DNA of 64,000 nt, taken from a virus. Each line of letters starts with the position of its first letter. Positions within the stretch are counted from its first letter, which is position 1. A program made the position numbers and the translations under genes. The notes under the pieces were generated by a model. The model had not been told where the DNA came from. It did no database searches and was given only the letters and a program-made list of their open reading frames with translations. The stretch spans positions 1-64,000 of IMG/VR virus record IMGVR_UViG_3300027779_001743; one strand, given 5' to 3'. Positions 44,133-54,656 of this stretch are shown one piece after another.

Positions 44133-44783
44133 ATGATTAAAGAATACAAACAAAATGGATATGTAATTTTAGATAATTTATTACCAACAGAACAATACAA
44201 TAAGATTGTTGATATTTGTAGAAATGCAACATATGAAGAAGTAGACCAAGTCAGACCAGATAGGTATGAAATGTGGGAAACACCAGATGACAATTTCTTT
44301 CCATCAACAGATGAAGTATATCAAAATCATATGTGGGGAAGTTCAGATGTTCCTAATTCAAAAGAAGTTCAAGATATGTTTAATCAATATATTAAACCAT
44401 TAATTATTGAGATGTCAGAAGGACAAGCAGGTAAGTTTATGCACCAAACCAATATGTATGAAAATAATGGTAAAGACTTTTTAAGAATCCATTATGATGA
44501 TTATATGGGATTATGTGGTTATATATTTTATGTCGGAGAACACCAATGGAAATATGATTGGGGTGGATTACTACAAGTCAGTATTGATAAAAGAATTGAA
44601 ACAATTCTACCTAATCCAAATAGATTAGTTATAATTAATCATTCACTTCGTATGGGACATTGGGTTACACCAACGAATCATTGGGCAAAGGAAAATAGAT
44701 ACACATTAACAGGTTTTTGTATTGACAAAGATAGAGAATTGCCAGAAACTTGGGGAAAAAGAGAGGACGCAACAATTGAGTAA
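44133..44783 (+). CDS. 2OG-Fe(II) oxygenase (hydroxylase-type)
   Basis: 216 residues, with AAGGAG before the ATG. FLRIHYDDYMG provides the HxD iron ligands (His120, Asp122), MGHWVTP the distal His (His176) and NRYTLTGF the Arg (189) that binds 2-oxoglutarate. YDWGGLLQV between them is typical. Such small oxygenases occur in many marine T4-like phages, where they may hydroxylate proteins or small molecules. Here it sits among sugar genes. Confidence 0.85.
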   Translation: MIKEYKQNGYVILDNLLPTEQYNKIVDICRNATYEEVDQVRPDRYEMWETPDDNFFPSTDEVYQNHMWGSSDVPNSKEVQDMFNQYIKPLIIEMSEGQAGKFMHQTNMYENNGKDFLRIHYDDYMGLCGYIFYVGEHQWKYDWGGLLQVSIDKRIETILPNPNRLVIINHSLRMGHWVTPTNHWAKENRYTLTGFCIDKDRELPETWGKREDATIE

Positions 44784-45732
44784 AATACTAATAACAGGCG
44801 GAGCAGGATATTTAGGTTCAGTATTGACAAGAAATTTATTAAAAAAACACGAAGTAATCGTATATGATAATTTGATGTATAATCAAACTTCATTAGTTGA
44901 TTTATCAAGTAATCCAAACTTTACATTTCATTATGGAGATGTTCGTGAATGGAGTAAATTAAAAAAATTAGTAGAGCAAGTTGATATAGTAATTCCATTA
45001 GCAGCATTAGTAGGATTTCCGTTGTGTGAAAAGGATAAGGAATTAGCAACAAGTATCAACACTACACAAATTAAAAATATAGTCGATACATTAACATCAG
45101 ACCAAAAGATATTATATCCAAATACCAATAGTGGCTATGGTTCAAGAGGTGAGGGAATGGTCACCGAAGAGGACAAGCTATCGCCAATCAGTCATTATGG
45201 AGTAACAAAGTGCCAATCAGAAGACTATATTAAAAATAATAGTAATGGGATATCATTACGATTAGCAACCGTATTCGGTGTATCAAGTCGTATGAGAACA
45301 GACTTACTGGCAAATGACTTTGTATATAAATTATTAACGGATAAATACATCACATTATTCGAACACGAATTCGTTAGAAATTTTATTCATATACAAGATG
45401 TTAGTAGTGCATTTGAATTTATGATTGAAAATTATGATAAACATCAAAATCAAATATTTAATTTGGGGTTAAGTGATACAAACATTACAAAAAAGGAATT
45501 AGTAGAAAGAATACAAAAGTATATTCCAAAAACATCAGTAAATTATTCAGATTACTATGTTGACCCAGATAAACGAGATTATATCGTTAGTAATAAAAAA
45601 ATTGAATTAACAGGTTGGAAATCACTATTTACTTTAGATGATGGAATTAAAGAATTAATTCAGTCATATAAAATGATAGTTCCAACACAATCACAATATA
45701 GAAATACAACACCACTATCATATGTGGTTTAA
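44776..45732 (+). CDS. NAD-dependent nucleotide-sugar epimerase (extended SDR), TTG start
   Basis: 318 residues read from TTG at 44776, which leads directly into SKILITGGAGYLGSVLT, the NAD motif; AGAGGA lies about nine bases upstream. An ATG is not available near this point. PNTNSGYG and HYGVTKCQSE (YxxxK) form the active site, and RNFIHIQDV and FNLGLS follow. It resembles UDP-glucose 4-epimerase-like enzymes. It overlaps the oxygenase gene by 8 bp and is the last gene of the glycan island. Confidence 0.83.
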   Translation: MSKILITGGAGYLGSVLTRNLLKKHEVIVYDNLMYNQTSLVDLSSNPNFTFHYGDVREWSKLKKLVEQVDIVIPLAALVGFPLCEKDKELATSINTTQIKNIVDTLTSDQKILYPNTNSGYGSRGEGMVTEEDKLSPISHYGVTKCQSEDYIKNNSNGISLRLATVFGVSSRMRTDLLANDFVYKLLTDKYITLFEHEFVRNFIHIQDVSSAFEFMIENYDKHQNQIFNLGLSDTNITKKELVERIQKYIPKTSVNYSDYYVDPDKRDYIVSNKKIELTGWKSLFTLDDGIKELIQSYKMIVPTQSQYRNTTPLSYVV

Positions 45733-45743
45733 TAGTAAAATAA

Positions 45744-47387
<1,644 letters not shown>

Positions 47388-47432
47388 TCTTATGGAAATT
47401 AAAAAATATCAACAACAAAATAGGAGATTATT

Positions 47433-47537
47433 ATGTTTAACAAAGTAAAACAATGGTTTGAAAACTGGAAAAAGAAGAGAAAACTAAAAAAGAAACTTGA
47501 AGCTCTGAAAAAAAGAGACCCGTTTATTTACAAATGA
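47433..47537 (+). CDS. Small, highly basic protein of 34 residues
   Basis: TAGGAG stands six bases before the ATG and the TGA overlaps the next start (ATGA at 47534-47537). After MFNKVKQWFENW the peptide is mainly Lys/Arg and Leu (KKKRKLKKKLEALKKR), with an amphipathic helix character. Nucleic-acid or membrane binding are possible. Confidence 0.6.
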   Translation: MFNKVKQWFENWKKKRKLKKKLEALKKRDPFIYK

Positions 47538-47941
47538 ACGAGAAAGAGTTCTTTTTAGAATTATTTCCACAACAATATGAACTTCTTGATATAAAAAACT
47601 TCAAAGATTTTGACGGAGAGCAATTTTACTTCGCTAAAAACATAGAAGAGTTGGATATATTGAGAAGTTCAAATGAAGGTGGAGTTTGCAATTGTGTAAA
47701 AGAAAACACAAACAAGGCATTAGTTGAGTATTTTCACTCAATTATCAATCAAGGTATTGAATTACCTATCTTTATCAATTTCAAAAATCAAGTAATGGAC
47801 GGACATCACAGAATGCAAGCATATAATTTACTTGGTAGAACCGAAATACCAATATATCGTAACAAATTACATAGAAAACACGGATTTTGTTGGAAAAAGG
47901 GTGTAGAAGGTAAGCGCCGTTTACGACATAAAATTTGGTAA
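47534..47941 (+). CDS. ParB-like (ParB/sulfiredoxin-fold) protein
   Basis: 135 residues. The segment IFINFKNQVMDGHHRMQAYN, followed by LLGRTEIPIY, matches the core of ParB N-terminal domains (DGhHR with a following Gly and Ile-Pro). There is no helix-turn-helix, so it is not a full partition protein; phages use such domains as nucleases, CTPases or modifiers. The C-terminus is basic. Confidence 0.7.
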   Translation: MNEKEFFLELFPQQYELLDIKNFKDFDGEQFYFAKNIEELDILRSSNEGGVCNCVKENTNKALVEYFHSIINQGIELPIFINFKNQVMDGHHRMQAYNLLGRTEIPIYRNKLHRKHGFCWKKGVEGKRRLRHKIW

Positions 47942-47944
47942 TTT

Positions 47945-47954
47945 TATATTTATA
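47945..47954. promoter_or_regulatory. Recurring motif (TATATTTATA form)
   Basis: It lies 30 bp before the kinase gene at 47985, in the 43-bp gap. TTAGGACGAA just before the ATG supplies the ribosome site. Confidence 0.4.
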
Positions 47955-47984
47955 GTTGTATAGATATATTTAAATTAGGACGAA

Positions 47985-48857
47985 ATGATAAAACTTAAAA
48001 ACATATTATTTGAAGCAAGCATAACAGGCCAAACCCAAAGTTCAGAAGAACTTGGTGGATATAAAGGTTTCTTTAAATTATCTGAAATGGAAAAGTATAA
48101 GAAGTGGATAAAGAAAACACTTCGTGTAGAATTAGTAGAGGGTGTTGATGACCCAGGAATATTGAAGGCAGTATTCTTAGCAGGTGGACCAGGTTCAGGT
48201 AAAACTTATATTGCAAAAGGATTATTCGGAATACCTGATAGAATTAATGTATCTCAAACAGGTATGAAAATGGTCAATTCAGATAAAGAATTAAAATACT
48301 TATTGAATAAGTTTGGATTCGGTACTGATTTAGATTCCTTACCAGATGAAGTATTTGCCAATTTAACAAACCCATCAGACCCAAAGTATAGTGGTTTGAG
48401 AAGTTTCGCAAAAGACTTAACGGGTCAAAGAAGAAAATTATATCAAAACGGAAGACTCGGTATGATTATTGACGGAACCGGCGATGAGTTTAATAAAATC
48501 TCAATGGAAAAGAGAGAATTGGAAGCAGTCGGATATGATTGCTATATGGTATTTGTTAATACATCATTAGATGTAGCACTTGAAAGAAATGAAAAACGAG
48601 ATAGAATATTACCAGAAAAGATTGTAAAAGATTCACACAAAGCAGTAACTCAGAATATGGGTGGATATCAAGGATTATTCGGTGGTAGTAACTTTATGAT
48701 AGTGGATAATAATAAAACACTAGATGAGGACGCAGCAACAAAAAGATTTAATATGTTGGTTAAACAAGGTATTGGAAAATTTATTAAAACACCGCTCAAG
48801 AATAAACGAGGTTTATCTTGGATTAGAAAAAATAAAATACTAAAAGGGAAAAAATAA
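47985..48857 (+). CDS. Zeta-toxin/polynucleotide-kinase-like P-loop enzyme with targeting-like N-terminus
   Basis: 290 residues. FLAGGPGSGKTYIAKGL is the Walker A loop, MVNSDKELKYLLNKFG and MIIDGTGDEF the lid and metal-site regions, and LERNEKRDR holds the Arg residues that grip phosphate. The fold family covers zeta toxins and nucleoside or polynucleotide kinases. The first residues, MIKLKNILFEASI, resemble T4 capsid-targeting peptides (as in internal protein III, cut after FIAE). They match the start of the HAD gene at 4272. With the ligase-like domain at 53400 onward this could be part of an end-healing set. Confidence 0.8.
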   Translation: MIKLKNILFEASITGQTQSSEELGGYKGFFKLSEMEKYKKWIKKTLRVELVEGVDDPGILKAVFLAGGPGSGKTYIAKGLFGIPDRINVSQTGMKMVNSDKELKYLLNKFGFGTDLDSLPDEVFANLTNPSDPKYSGLRSFAKDLTGQRRKLYQNGRLGMIIDGTGDEFNKISMEKRELEAVGYDCYMVFVNTSLDVALERNEKRDRILPEKIVKDSHKAVTQNMGGYQGLFGGSNFMIVDNNKTLDEDAATKRFNMLVKQGIGKFIKTPLKNKRGLSWIRKNKILKGKK

Positions 48858-49339
48858 TGTTAACATCATTTGACGAAATTATAGAAATAACTTTAGAACA
48901 CGAAGGTGGATATGTCCACGACCCAAAAGATTTAGGCGGAGAAACAAACTTCGGTGTAGCAAAAAGATTTTATCCAGATGTAGATATCAAAAATCTTACA
49001 AAGGAAGAAGCAACAGATATTTACAGAGCAGATTATTGGGACAAGAATAGAGTAGAAGAACTACCAGAACATCTTAGACATATATTTTTTGATATGTGTG
49101 TAAATCAAGGTAGAGGAACTGCAGTAAAGATTTTACAACGAGCGTGTGTAGCAAAAGGAGCCAACATAGCAATTGATGGGGGTATGGGTGCAGGAACAAT
49201 GAATGCAATCACCACATACAAACCTTCAGACGAAAGAGTTCGTTGTTATAGATTAAAATTTTATTACGATTTAGTAAATAAAAAACCCGAACAAGAACGA
49301 TTTTTGTTTGGATGGTTTAAACGAGCATTATCAGTATAG
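48857..49339 (+). CDS. Endolysin (glycoside hydrolase 108 type)
   Basis: 160 residues, start overlapping the upstream TAA. EHEGGYVHDPKDLGGETNFG is the catalytic signature of GH108 lysozymes, with Glu as acid; the C-terminal part with GGMGAGTMNAI resembles the attached peptidoglycan-binding region. It would cut peptidoglycan at lysis. No signal peptide is seen, so a holin or other export is needed. The surrounding genes are head-related, so a virion-associated role is also possible. Confidence 0.9.
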   Translation: MLTSFDEIIEITLEHEGGYVHDPKDLGGETNFGVAKRFYPDVDIKNLTKEEATDIYRADYWDKNRVEELPEHLRHIFFDMCVNQGRGTAVKILQRACVAKGANIAIDGGMGAGTMNAITTYKPSDERVRCYRLKFYYDLVNKKPEQERFLFGWFKRALSV

Positions 49340-49349
49340 GAGATAAAAA

Positions 49350-49691
49350 ATGGCAGTAAAAGATGTAGAAGGAACACAAGCAAGTTCCTTCGTTGGTAGA
49401 ACAAAGTCAATAGATAGATTGGTAGGAAGTGAAACTATCACTAAATTACTTAAACACGTTGGTGGAACAGCAAACGCAATCTATGAAGCAACAAGTTCAC
49501 AAGGTGAAGCATTGTCAACACACTTTATGGTAGCATCACAAAGTAATGTTGAATCATTGAATAGTTTTAGTGGTTCATTAGCAGACGGTGGAGCTTATAA
49601 CGCAAAAGGATTGGTAACAGGAACATTGTATCCAATATCATTGAGTTATGTAAGCGCAAGTACACACACACAAGTAGATTTATTTAGATAA
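49350..49691 (+). CDS. Small structural-type protein, unknown
   Basis: 113 residues, after AGGAGATAAAAA. It is Ser/Ala/Thr/Gly-rich with few charges, like many minor virion proteins (TASSFVGRTKS-type segments, LVTGTLYPISLSYVSAST). No family is recognised. It starts the series of head-region genes. Confidence 0.55.
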   Translation: MAVKDVEGTQASSFVGRTKSIDRLVGSETITKLLKHVGGTANAIYEATSSQGEALSTHFMVASQSNVESLNSFSGSLADGGAYNAKGLVTGTLYPISLSYVSASTHTQVDLFR

Positions 49692-49693
49692 CA

Positions 49694-50071
49694 ATGAATC
49701 AAGAATTACGACAAATCGTTAGAGAGGTCATCACAGAACTCGTAGACGATAATATTTGCATACATTGTGGAAATATCGTAGATGAGGACTTGAGAAAATG
49801 GTTCGGTAAAGGTGGAGCAGGTGGAACAACCAAAGGTGGTTGGGATAGATATGGTTCAGACGGACAGAAACTCGGTAAATGTGGTGGTGGAAAAGAAGGT
49901 GGTGCATATGCCGCTTGTTTGAGTGCCGAAAAAGCTCGTAAACTCGGTGCAGACGGAAGAGCAACATTTGTTAATCGTAAAAGACGTGACCAAAAGAAAG
50001 CTGGCGATAGTAAAAAAGGAAAACAGCGAAGTAAAGGTAAAAAACCAGTAATGAGTAAAACAGGAGTATAA
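49694..50071 (+). CDS. Small conserved zinc-like/basic protein (DUF5872-like)
   Basis: 125 residues. An N-terminal amphipathic stretch (MNQELRQIVREVITELVDD) is followed by CIHC and later by WFGKGGAGGTTKGGWDRYG and LGKCGGGKEGGAYAACLS, a pattern known from phage and some eukaryotic proteins of unknown function. The C-terminus is very basic (KKGKQRSKGKKP). The N-terminus is similar to the prohead-protease-sensitive starts of its neighbours. Confidence 0.6.
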   Translation: MNQELRQIVREVITELVDDNICIHCGNIVDEDLRKWFGKGGAGGTTKGGWDRYGSDGQKLGKCGGGKEGGAYAACLSAEKARKLGADGRATFVNRKRRDQKKAGDSKKGKQRSKGKKPVMSKTGV

Positions 50072-50072
50072 A

Positions 50073-50279
50073 ATGAGTTTAAAGTCATTAGTTAAAGAAG
50101 TAATCGCAGAAGAAAAGATAAATTTATTTGTTGAGAAGAACATTCCAACAAATCCAAGCAAGTGGTCTTATTACAAATCACAAGCTAAAAGTAAATTTGA
50201 TGTATATCCAAGTGCATATGCAAATGGTTGGGCAGCAAAAAAATATAAAGCCGCAGGTGGTGGTTGGAAGAAAGGATAG
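50073..50279 (+). CDS. Small basic protein with targeting-like N-terminus
   Basis: 68 residues. MSLKSLVKEVIAEEK looks like a capsid-targeting peptide with a Glu-ending site (VIAE). The rest contains SKWSYYKSQAKSKFDVYPSA, which is shared by a family of small phage proteins of unknown function. The gene starts 1 bp after the upstream stop and is probably a head-internal or DNA-binding protein. Confidence 0.6.
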   Translation: MSLKSLVKEVIAEEKINLFVEKNIPTNPSKWSYYKSQAKSKFDVYPSAYANGWAAKKYKAAGGGWKKG

Positions 50280-50283
50280 AACT

Positions 50284-50709
50284 ATGAATGAAGCATGTTG
50301 GGTAGGATTTAAACAAGTAGGAATGAAAGACAAGGGTGGTAGAAAAGTCCCTAATTGTGTAAAAGAAGAAATGGAAATCTTTTATGAAGTGGATGGAAAA
50401 GGACACGGATATACTTTTGAATATCTTAGATTGCCAGAAGATATCAATGAAGCAGAGTATCAAGGAAGAAAAGTAAAACTCGGTAAGCCAATGCAGGGCG
50501 ATATCAAAAAATTTAAAGTCTATGTTAAGAATCCAGCCGGTAATGTCGTAAAGGTAAACTTTGGACACGGTGGAACATCAGTAAAGGGTAAAGCAATGAG
50601 AATTAGAAAATCTAATCCTGACGCTCGTAAGAATTTTAGAGCAAGACACAATTGTGATACACCAGGTCCAAGACATAAAGCAAGATACTGGAGTTGTCGT
50701 AAATGGTAA
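50284..50709 (+). CDS. Conserved-looking basic protein, unknown
   Basis: 141 residues from the ATG at 50284 (AAAGGATAGAA before it); a longer overlapping frame would start inside the neighbouring gene. CWVGFKQVGMKDKGGRKVPNC lies near the N-terminus, and the C-terminal RKSNPDARKNFRARHNC with YWSCRKW is rich in Arg and Cys. A zinc-stabilised nucleic-acid-binding role is plausible. Not recognised by name. Confidence 0.55.
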   Translation: MNEACWVGFKQVGMKDKGGRKVPNCVKEEMEIFYEVDGKGHGYTFEYLRLPEDINEAEYQGRKVKLGKPMQGDIKKFKVYVKNPAGNVVKVNFGHGGTSVKGKAMRIRKSNPDARKNFRARHNCDTPGPRHKARYWSCRKW

Positions 50710-51071
50710 AGCTTAAAGACTTATTAAAAGAAGATGTAAAAATTCAAGTATCAAAGAAAGATGATGGGTATATTTACCAATGGAAAGAAGAAATGAAAGC
50801 AGGTAAATTTGACCCGAAAAATCCTACACTTGTAGTATCTGGTATGGGTTCATATGATTTGAAAACATTAAAAAGTAGTATTGCAGGACAATTATTAGAT
50901 TTATCAAAGAGATTAAAAAAAGGAGATGATATGGATGTTGATAATGTATATCATTTATTGATAAAGAACGATTCACTATTATATAAAGTAAAAGCTTTGA
51001 AAGATGTTCAAGATGAACTAAGAACATCAGTATGGAAAAGAAGAATTACAATCTATAAAAATAAGAGATAA
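50703..51071 (+). CDS. Unknown protein with targeting-like N-terminus
   Basis: 122 residues, overlapping the previous gene by 7 bp. The start MVKLKDLLKEDVK repeats the pattern of the genes at 4272 and 47985. The remainder, with KAGKFDPKNPTLVVSGMGSY, is mixed helix and strand with no known motif. It may be packaged in the head. Confidence 0.55.
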   Translation: MVKLKDLLKEDVKIQVSKKDDGYIYQWKEEMKAGKFDPKNPTLVVSGMGSYDLKTLKSSIAGQLLDLSKRLKKGDDMDVDNVYHLLIKNDSLLYKVKALKDVQDELRTSVWKRRITIYKNKR

Positions 51072-54000
51072 ATGTTGAAAAGTAAATTAACAGAATGGTT
51101 AGTTAGACCACTCATAAATGAGGTAGAATTACCAATCAAAGTTGGTGATACGGTCTTGATGGGTAGGTTTAAAAATAAAAAAGTTAAAGTCAAGTCAATC
51201 ACTTGGAACGAAAAGGGTGATTTACAAATCAACGGCAGACCTGCACTCAAATTCAGAATACCAACATCAGATAAAAAGTTATTACCACAAAAGAAAAGTG
51301 GAAAAGATTCAGCAGAACCAGATTCAGATAGAAAAGGTGTTGAAGATGAATATCCACATTACAAATTAAAAGAATCACCAGCAAAATTTCAATCAGTTCA
51401 TCTTACATCAACATTTGATTCATTGTTCGGTAGGTGGTATTCAAATCACGTTCCACTAACTACTAAATTTATGCAAAGTATATTGGGTAGAGAACGAGTA
51501 AGTGTATTTCACGTTGGTAATGCAGAACTATCCAGCGATGTAGAAAATGTTGGAAGAATTGTTGGTAAGAAAAGTGCACTATCCACATTCTCATCAGTAG
51601 ATAAAGGTGAGAAACTTGCAAAAGGACAAGGAATACAAACCAAAGGTGGTATCATATATGAATTAGAAGGAAGTTTGTTAGTAGCAAGTATACGAGATAT
51701 GCAAACACATCCAGACAAAACAGGTCGTAGATGGGTTTCACCAGAATATTTAGCAGGTAAAGGTGCTGGTATGAAAATGCATAATGAATTAAAAAAATTC
51801 GTCCAATCAAATAAAAGAACCCGCCGAGATTTTGACTCCATAATGGGTGAATTTGATATCGAAATTAGTAATCAAAATGATGACTTAGATTATTCAGACC
51901 CTAAACGCATCGGACACGAAGAACGAAGAGCAATAGTTAAAAAGGAAGGGAATAGAATAAAACGAGAGTGGATTGTTAAGTATATTAATTTTTGTATGAA
52001 AATGATGAAAAAATATGCACCACAAATCAAACGACATATATTGAGTCAAAAAGATAAACCATCAGAACACGGGTGGAACGAAATCATTGTAAATCAAATT
52101 AAAGTAAAAGATATTTTTATATTGAAGAGAGCGGTCAATTCCGCAGTCGAAAAGGCAGCTGAAAAAGTTGCAACAGGTCAAGTTACCGTAGGTTCACCAG
52201 CACAATTTAGAAAATGGTATAATGAACGAGGTGGTGTGATTAATGAAGAGTTTGGTGCACCAGCAGGAGTTATTCCTTCACCAAGTCGTAAAGCAGTGAA
52301 GAAAAACAAAACTGACAAATTATCTGGATATAAAAAGGTTGATGAAATCGCAGTAGATACAAGAGTTAAAAAGGTTGTAGCAATTTATCCAGGTAGATTC
52401 CAACCATTTGGCCCACATCACAAAAAAGTATTTGAGGCATTAAAGGGAAAATTTGATGAAGTATATATAGCAACATCAAACATACAAGGAATGCCAAGAC
52501 ACCCACTCAATTTTAATGAAAAGAAAAAACATATGATAAAAATGGGTATTCCTGGAAAAAATATAATTCAAGAGAAAAATCCATACAAAGCTGATATATT
52601 GAGAAAATTCGGAGATGATACAGCAGTAGTTTATGTAGTGGGTAAAAAAGACGCAGGTAGATTATCATCGGGAAAATATTTTAAAGATTTCAAATTTGCA
52701 GTAAAGAGAAAAGATTTAGTTGGATATCAAGATAATGGTTATGTTTACTCGGCACCACACCAAAAAGTTAGTGGTATATCAAGCGGAACAGAAATCAGAA
52801 ATCTATTAGGTAGTCCCAAGGTTGATGAAAAGAAAAGACAACAAATATTCAAACAAACATTTGGATACTTTGATAAGAAAACTTACGAAATGATGACTTC
52901 ACGATTCGGTAAGTTATTTGAATTTATTCAACAACCACAGATAAAAAAAATTATAAAAGAAGTTAGTGGATTTGGAACAAGTGTAAACGCAAGTGATATG
53001 TCAGATGAAGGTATGTATGATTTCTTTGGTTCATTGGATGATTACTTTAGAATATCACCAGAACACGCAAAAATATTAGGTTGGGAAGTTATTGATTTTC
53101 CAGTTAAAGATTCAGAAGATATGATGTTTACCATTATGGCAGACGATTATGAAAAGGATAGAGCAAAAACCGTAACATACGGAAAGACAATAAATCAAAA
53201 TAGAAAAAATACTGATTCGGTAGATAATCCATTTCCCAAATATAAAGAACTAATGATAAAGAATTTAAGTAATTTGAATTGGGAAATAGTTAAGTTCTTC
53301 GGAGAAAAATCAGTTAAAATTAAAGACTCACCAACAATTGATAAAAAAGATGTTGCAAAGGGTATTACACACATCAAGAAGATTCAAGAAGAATTTGCAC
53401 AAGAAGTTAACTTATTAATAGAAGGTGGAGCATACGGACATATGAATCATCCATTTGATGATAATAATTTGATGTTTTCAGACTTGAAGAACATAGTTAT
53501 TATAGGGTTAAATGGAAAGCTAAATCGAGAAGATAATGTTTCTGAAAAACTCGATGGACAAAACCTAATGATAAGTTGGGTTGATGGAAAGTTAAAGGCA
53601 GCACGAAACAATGGACACATTAAAAATCGTGGTGCAAGTGCATTAGACGCCAAAGGAATGGCAAGTAAATTCGCTGGACGAGGACAAATCAAGAAAGCAT
53701 TTTACGGAGCTATGGTAGATTTAGAAAAAGCAATAGGTTCTTTATCCGACGCACAAAAAGAAAAGGTATTTGGTAATGGAACCAAATGGATGAATTTAGA
53801 GGTTATATATCCACAAACAAGTAATATAATAGACTATGATGTTGCAGAGATTGTATTCCACGGAGCATTAGAATATGATGAAAGTGGGAAATCAATAGGA
53901 CAAGCAAAAGATAGTGCAAGAATTTTACAAGGTATGATTAAACAAGTAAATCAAAATATACAGAAAACATTTAAAATTTCAAGACCTAACTTTTTAAGCG

Positions 54001-54647
54001 TTCCAAAGTCACAAAACTTCGGTAAATTAAAGAGTCAGTTTATAGGTAAATTAAATAAATTACAATCTCGATATGGATTAAAAGATAGTGATAGATTAGG
54101 TATGTATCACGAATCATTTTGGAAAGAATATGTATTCAAAGCAGGTAAACAATTTAAAGTGAATATTAAACCAGACCAATTCGTTAAGTTGGTTAATCGT
54201 TGGGCATACTTTGATAAGTCTTATAAGATACCACAAATTAAGAAAGATTTTTCACAAAGTCAAGACTTTTTAAATTGGGTATTAGATACGGACAAAAAAA
54301 ATCATATGAGTATCTGGAAAGAAAATGTAAAACCATTTGAAATATTATTTTTTCAAGTTGGAGCAGAAATATTAAAAAATATACAAGGGTTTTTAGCAGT
54401 ATCACCCGACAAAGCAACACAAAAAATTAGACAAGATGTTATCAGTGCGATGAACGATTTAAGAAAACCTGGTAATGTAGAAAAGTTAAATAAGTTAAAA
54501 ATACAAATAGAAAAATTAGAAGCTATCGGTGGATTAAATTCAGTTGTCCCGAGTGAAGGTATCGTTTTCAAGTATAAAGGAAAGATATATAAGTTCACAG
54601 GAGCATTTGCACCAATTAATCAAATACTCGGTAGTTTAAGATTTTAA
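51072..54647 (+). CDS. Multi-enzyme (polyprotein-like) protein: possible ART-like part, NMNAT-like domain and KxDG ligase-like domain
   Basis: 1191 residues, starting directly after the upstream stop. Residues 1-17 (MLKSKLTEWLVRPLINE) look like a capsid-targeting peptide. Residues about 18-392 hold FHVGN, ALSTFSSVDKGEKLA and GRRWVSPEYL, a weak ADP-ribosyltransferase-like layout. Residues about 435-600 are a nucleotidyltransferase: PGRFQPFGPHHKK (His449, His450) and GISSGTEIRN. Residues about 805-1191 are a covalent nucleotidyltransferase: motif I SEKLDGQN (Lys826), WMNLEVIY (III), SEGIVFKYKGKIYKF (IV/V). Glu-ending sites VINE (392) and LLIE (784) separate the domains. Family membership is clear for the second and third domains, weak for the first. 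Confidence 0.7.
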   Translation: MLKSKLTEWLVRPLINEVELPIKVGDTVLMGRFKNKKVKVKSITWNEKGDLQINGRPALKFRIPTSDKKLLPQKKSGKDSAEPDSDRKGVEDEYPHYKLKESPAKFQSVHLTSTFDSLFGRWYSNHVPLTTKFMQSILGRERVSVFHVGNAELSSDVENVGRIVGKKSALSTFSSVDKGEKLAKGQGIQTKGGIIYELEGSLLVASIRDMQTHPDKTGRRWVSPEYLAGKGAGMKMHNELKKFVQSNKRTRRDFDSIMGEFDIEISNQNDDLDYSDPKRIGHEERRAIVKKEGNRIKREWIVKYINFCMKMMKKYAPQIKRHILSQKDKPSEHGWNEIIVNQIKVKDIFILKRAVNSAVEKAAEKVATGQVTVGSPAQFRKWYNERGGVINEEFGAPAGVIPSPSRKAVKKNKTDKLSGYKKVDEIAVDTRVKKVVAIYPGRFQPFGPHHKKVFEALKGKFDEVYIATSNIQGMPRHPLNFNEKKKHMIKMGIPGKNIIQEKNPYKADILRKFGDDTAVVYVVGKKDAGRLSSGKYFKDFKFAVKRKDLVGYQDNGYVYSAPHQKVSGISSGTEIRNLLGSPKVDEKKRQQIFKQTFGYFDKKTYEMMTSRFGKLFEFIQQPQIKKIIKEVSGFGTSVNASDMSDEGMYDFFGSLDDYFRISPEHAKILGWEVIDFPVKDSEDMMFTIMADDYEKDRAKTVTYGKTINQNRKNTDSVDNPFPKYKELMIKNLSNLNWEIVKFFGEKSVKIKDSPTIDKKDVAKGITHIKKIQEEFAQEVNLLIEGGAYGHMNHPFDDNNLMFSDLKNIVIIGLNGKLNREDNVSEKLDGQNLMISWVDGKLKAARNNGHIKNRGASALDAKGMASKFAGRGQIKKAFYGAMVDLEKAIGSLSDAQKEKVFGNGTKWMNLEVIYPQTSNIIDYDVAEIVFHGALEYDESGKSIGQAKDSARILQGMIKQVNQNIQKTFKISRPNFLSVPKSQNFGKLKSQFIGKLNKLQSRYGLKDSDRLGMYHESFWKEYVFKAGKQFKVNIKPDQFVKLVNRWAYFDKSYKIPQIKKDFSQSQDFLNWVLDTDKKNHMSIWKENVKPFEILFFQVGAEILKNIQGFLAVSPDKATQKIRQDVISAMNDLRKPGNVEKLNKLKIQIEKLEAIGGLNSVVPSEGIVFKYKGKIYKFTGAFAPINQILGSLRF

Positions 54648-54656
54648 GGAGTTATA

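Noticed and set aside
47392-47448. An 18-codon frame after groEL (starts ATGGAAATT)
   Set aside because: It has no ribosome site and overlaps the better-supported 34-residue gene, whose TAGGAG lies inside it.
50128-50283. Extended frame upstream of the protein at 50284
   Set aside because: The extension overlaps the gene at 50073 in another frame, and AAAGGA stands just before the ATG at 50284.
49699-50568. Overlapping minus-strand frames opposite the small basic head-region genes
   Set aside because: Three different frames cover the same DNA and give Phe/Ser/Leu-rich products without start signals, while the + strand frames carry conserved motifs.
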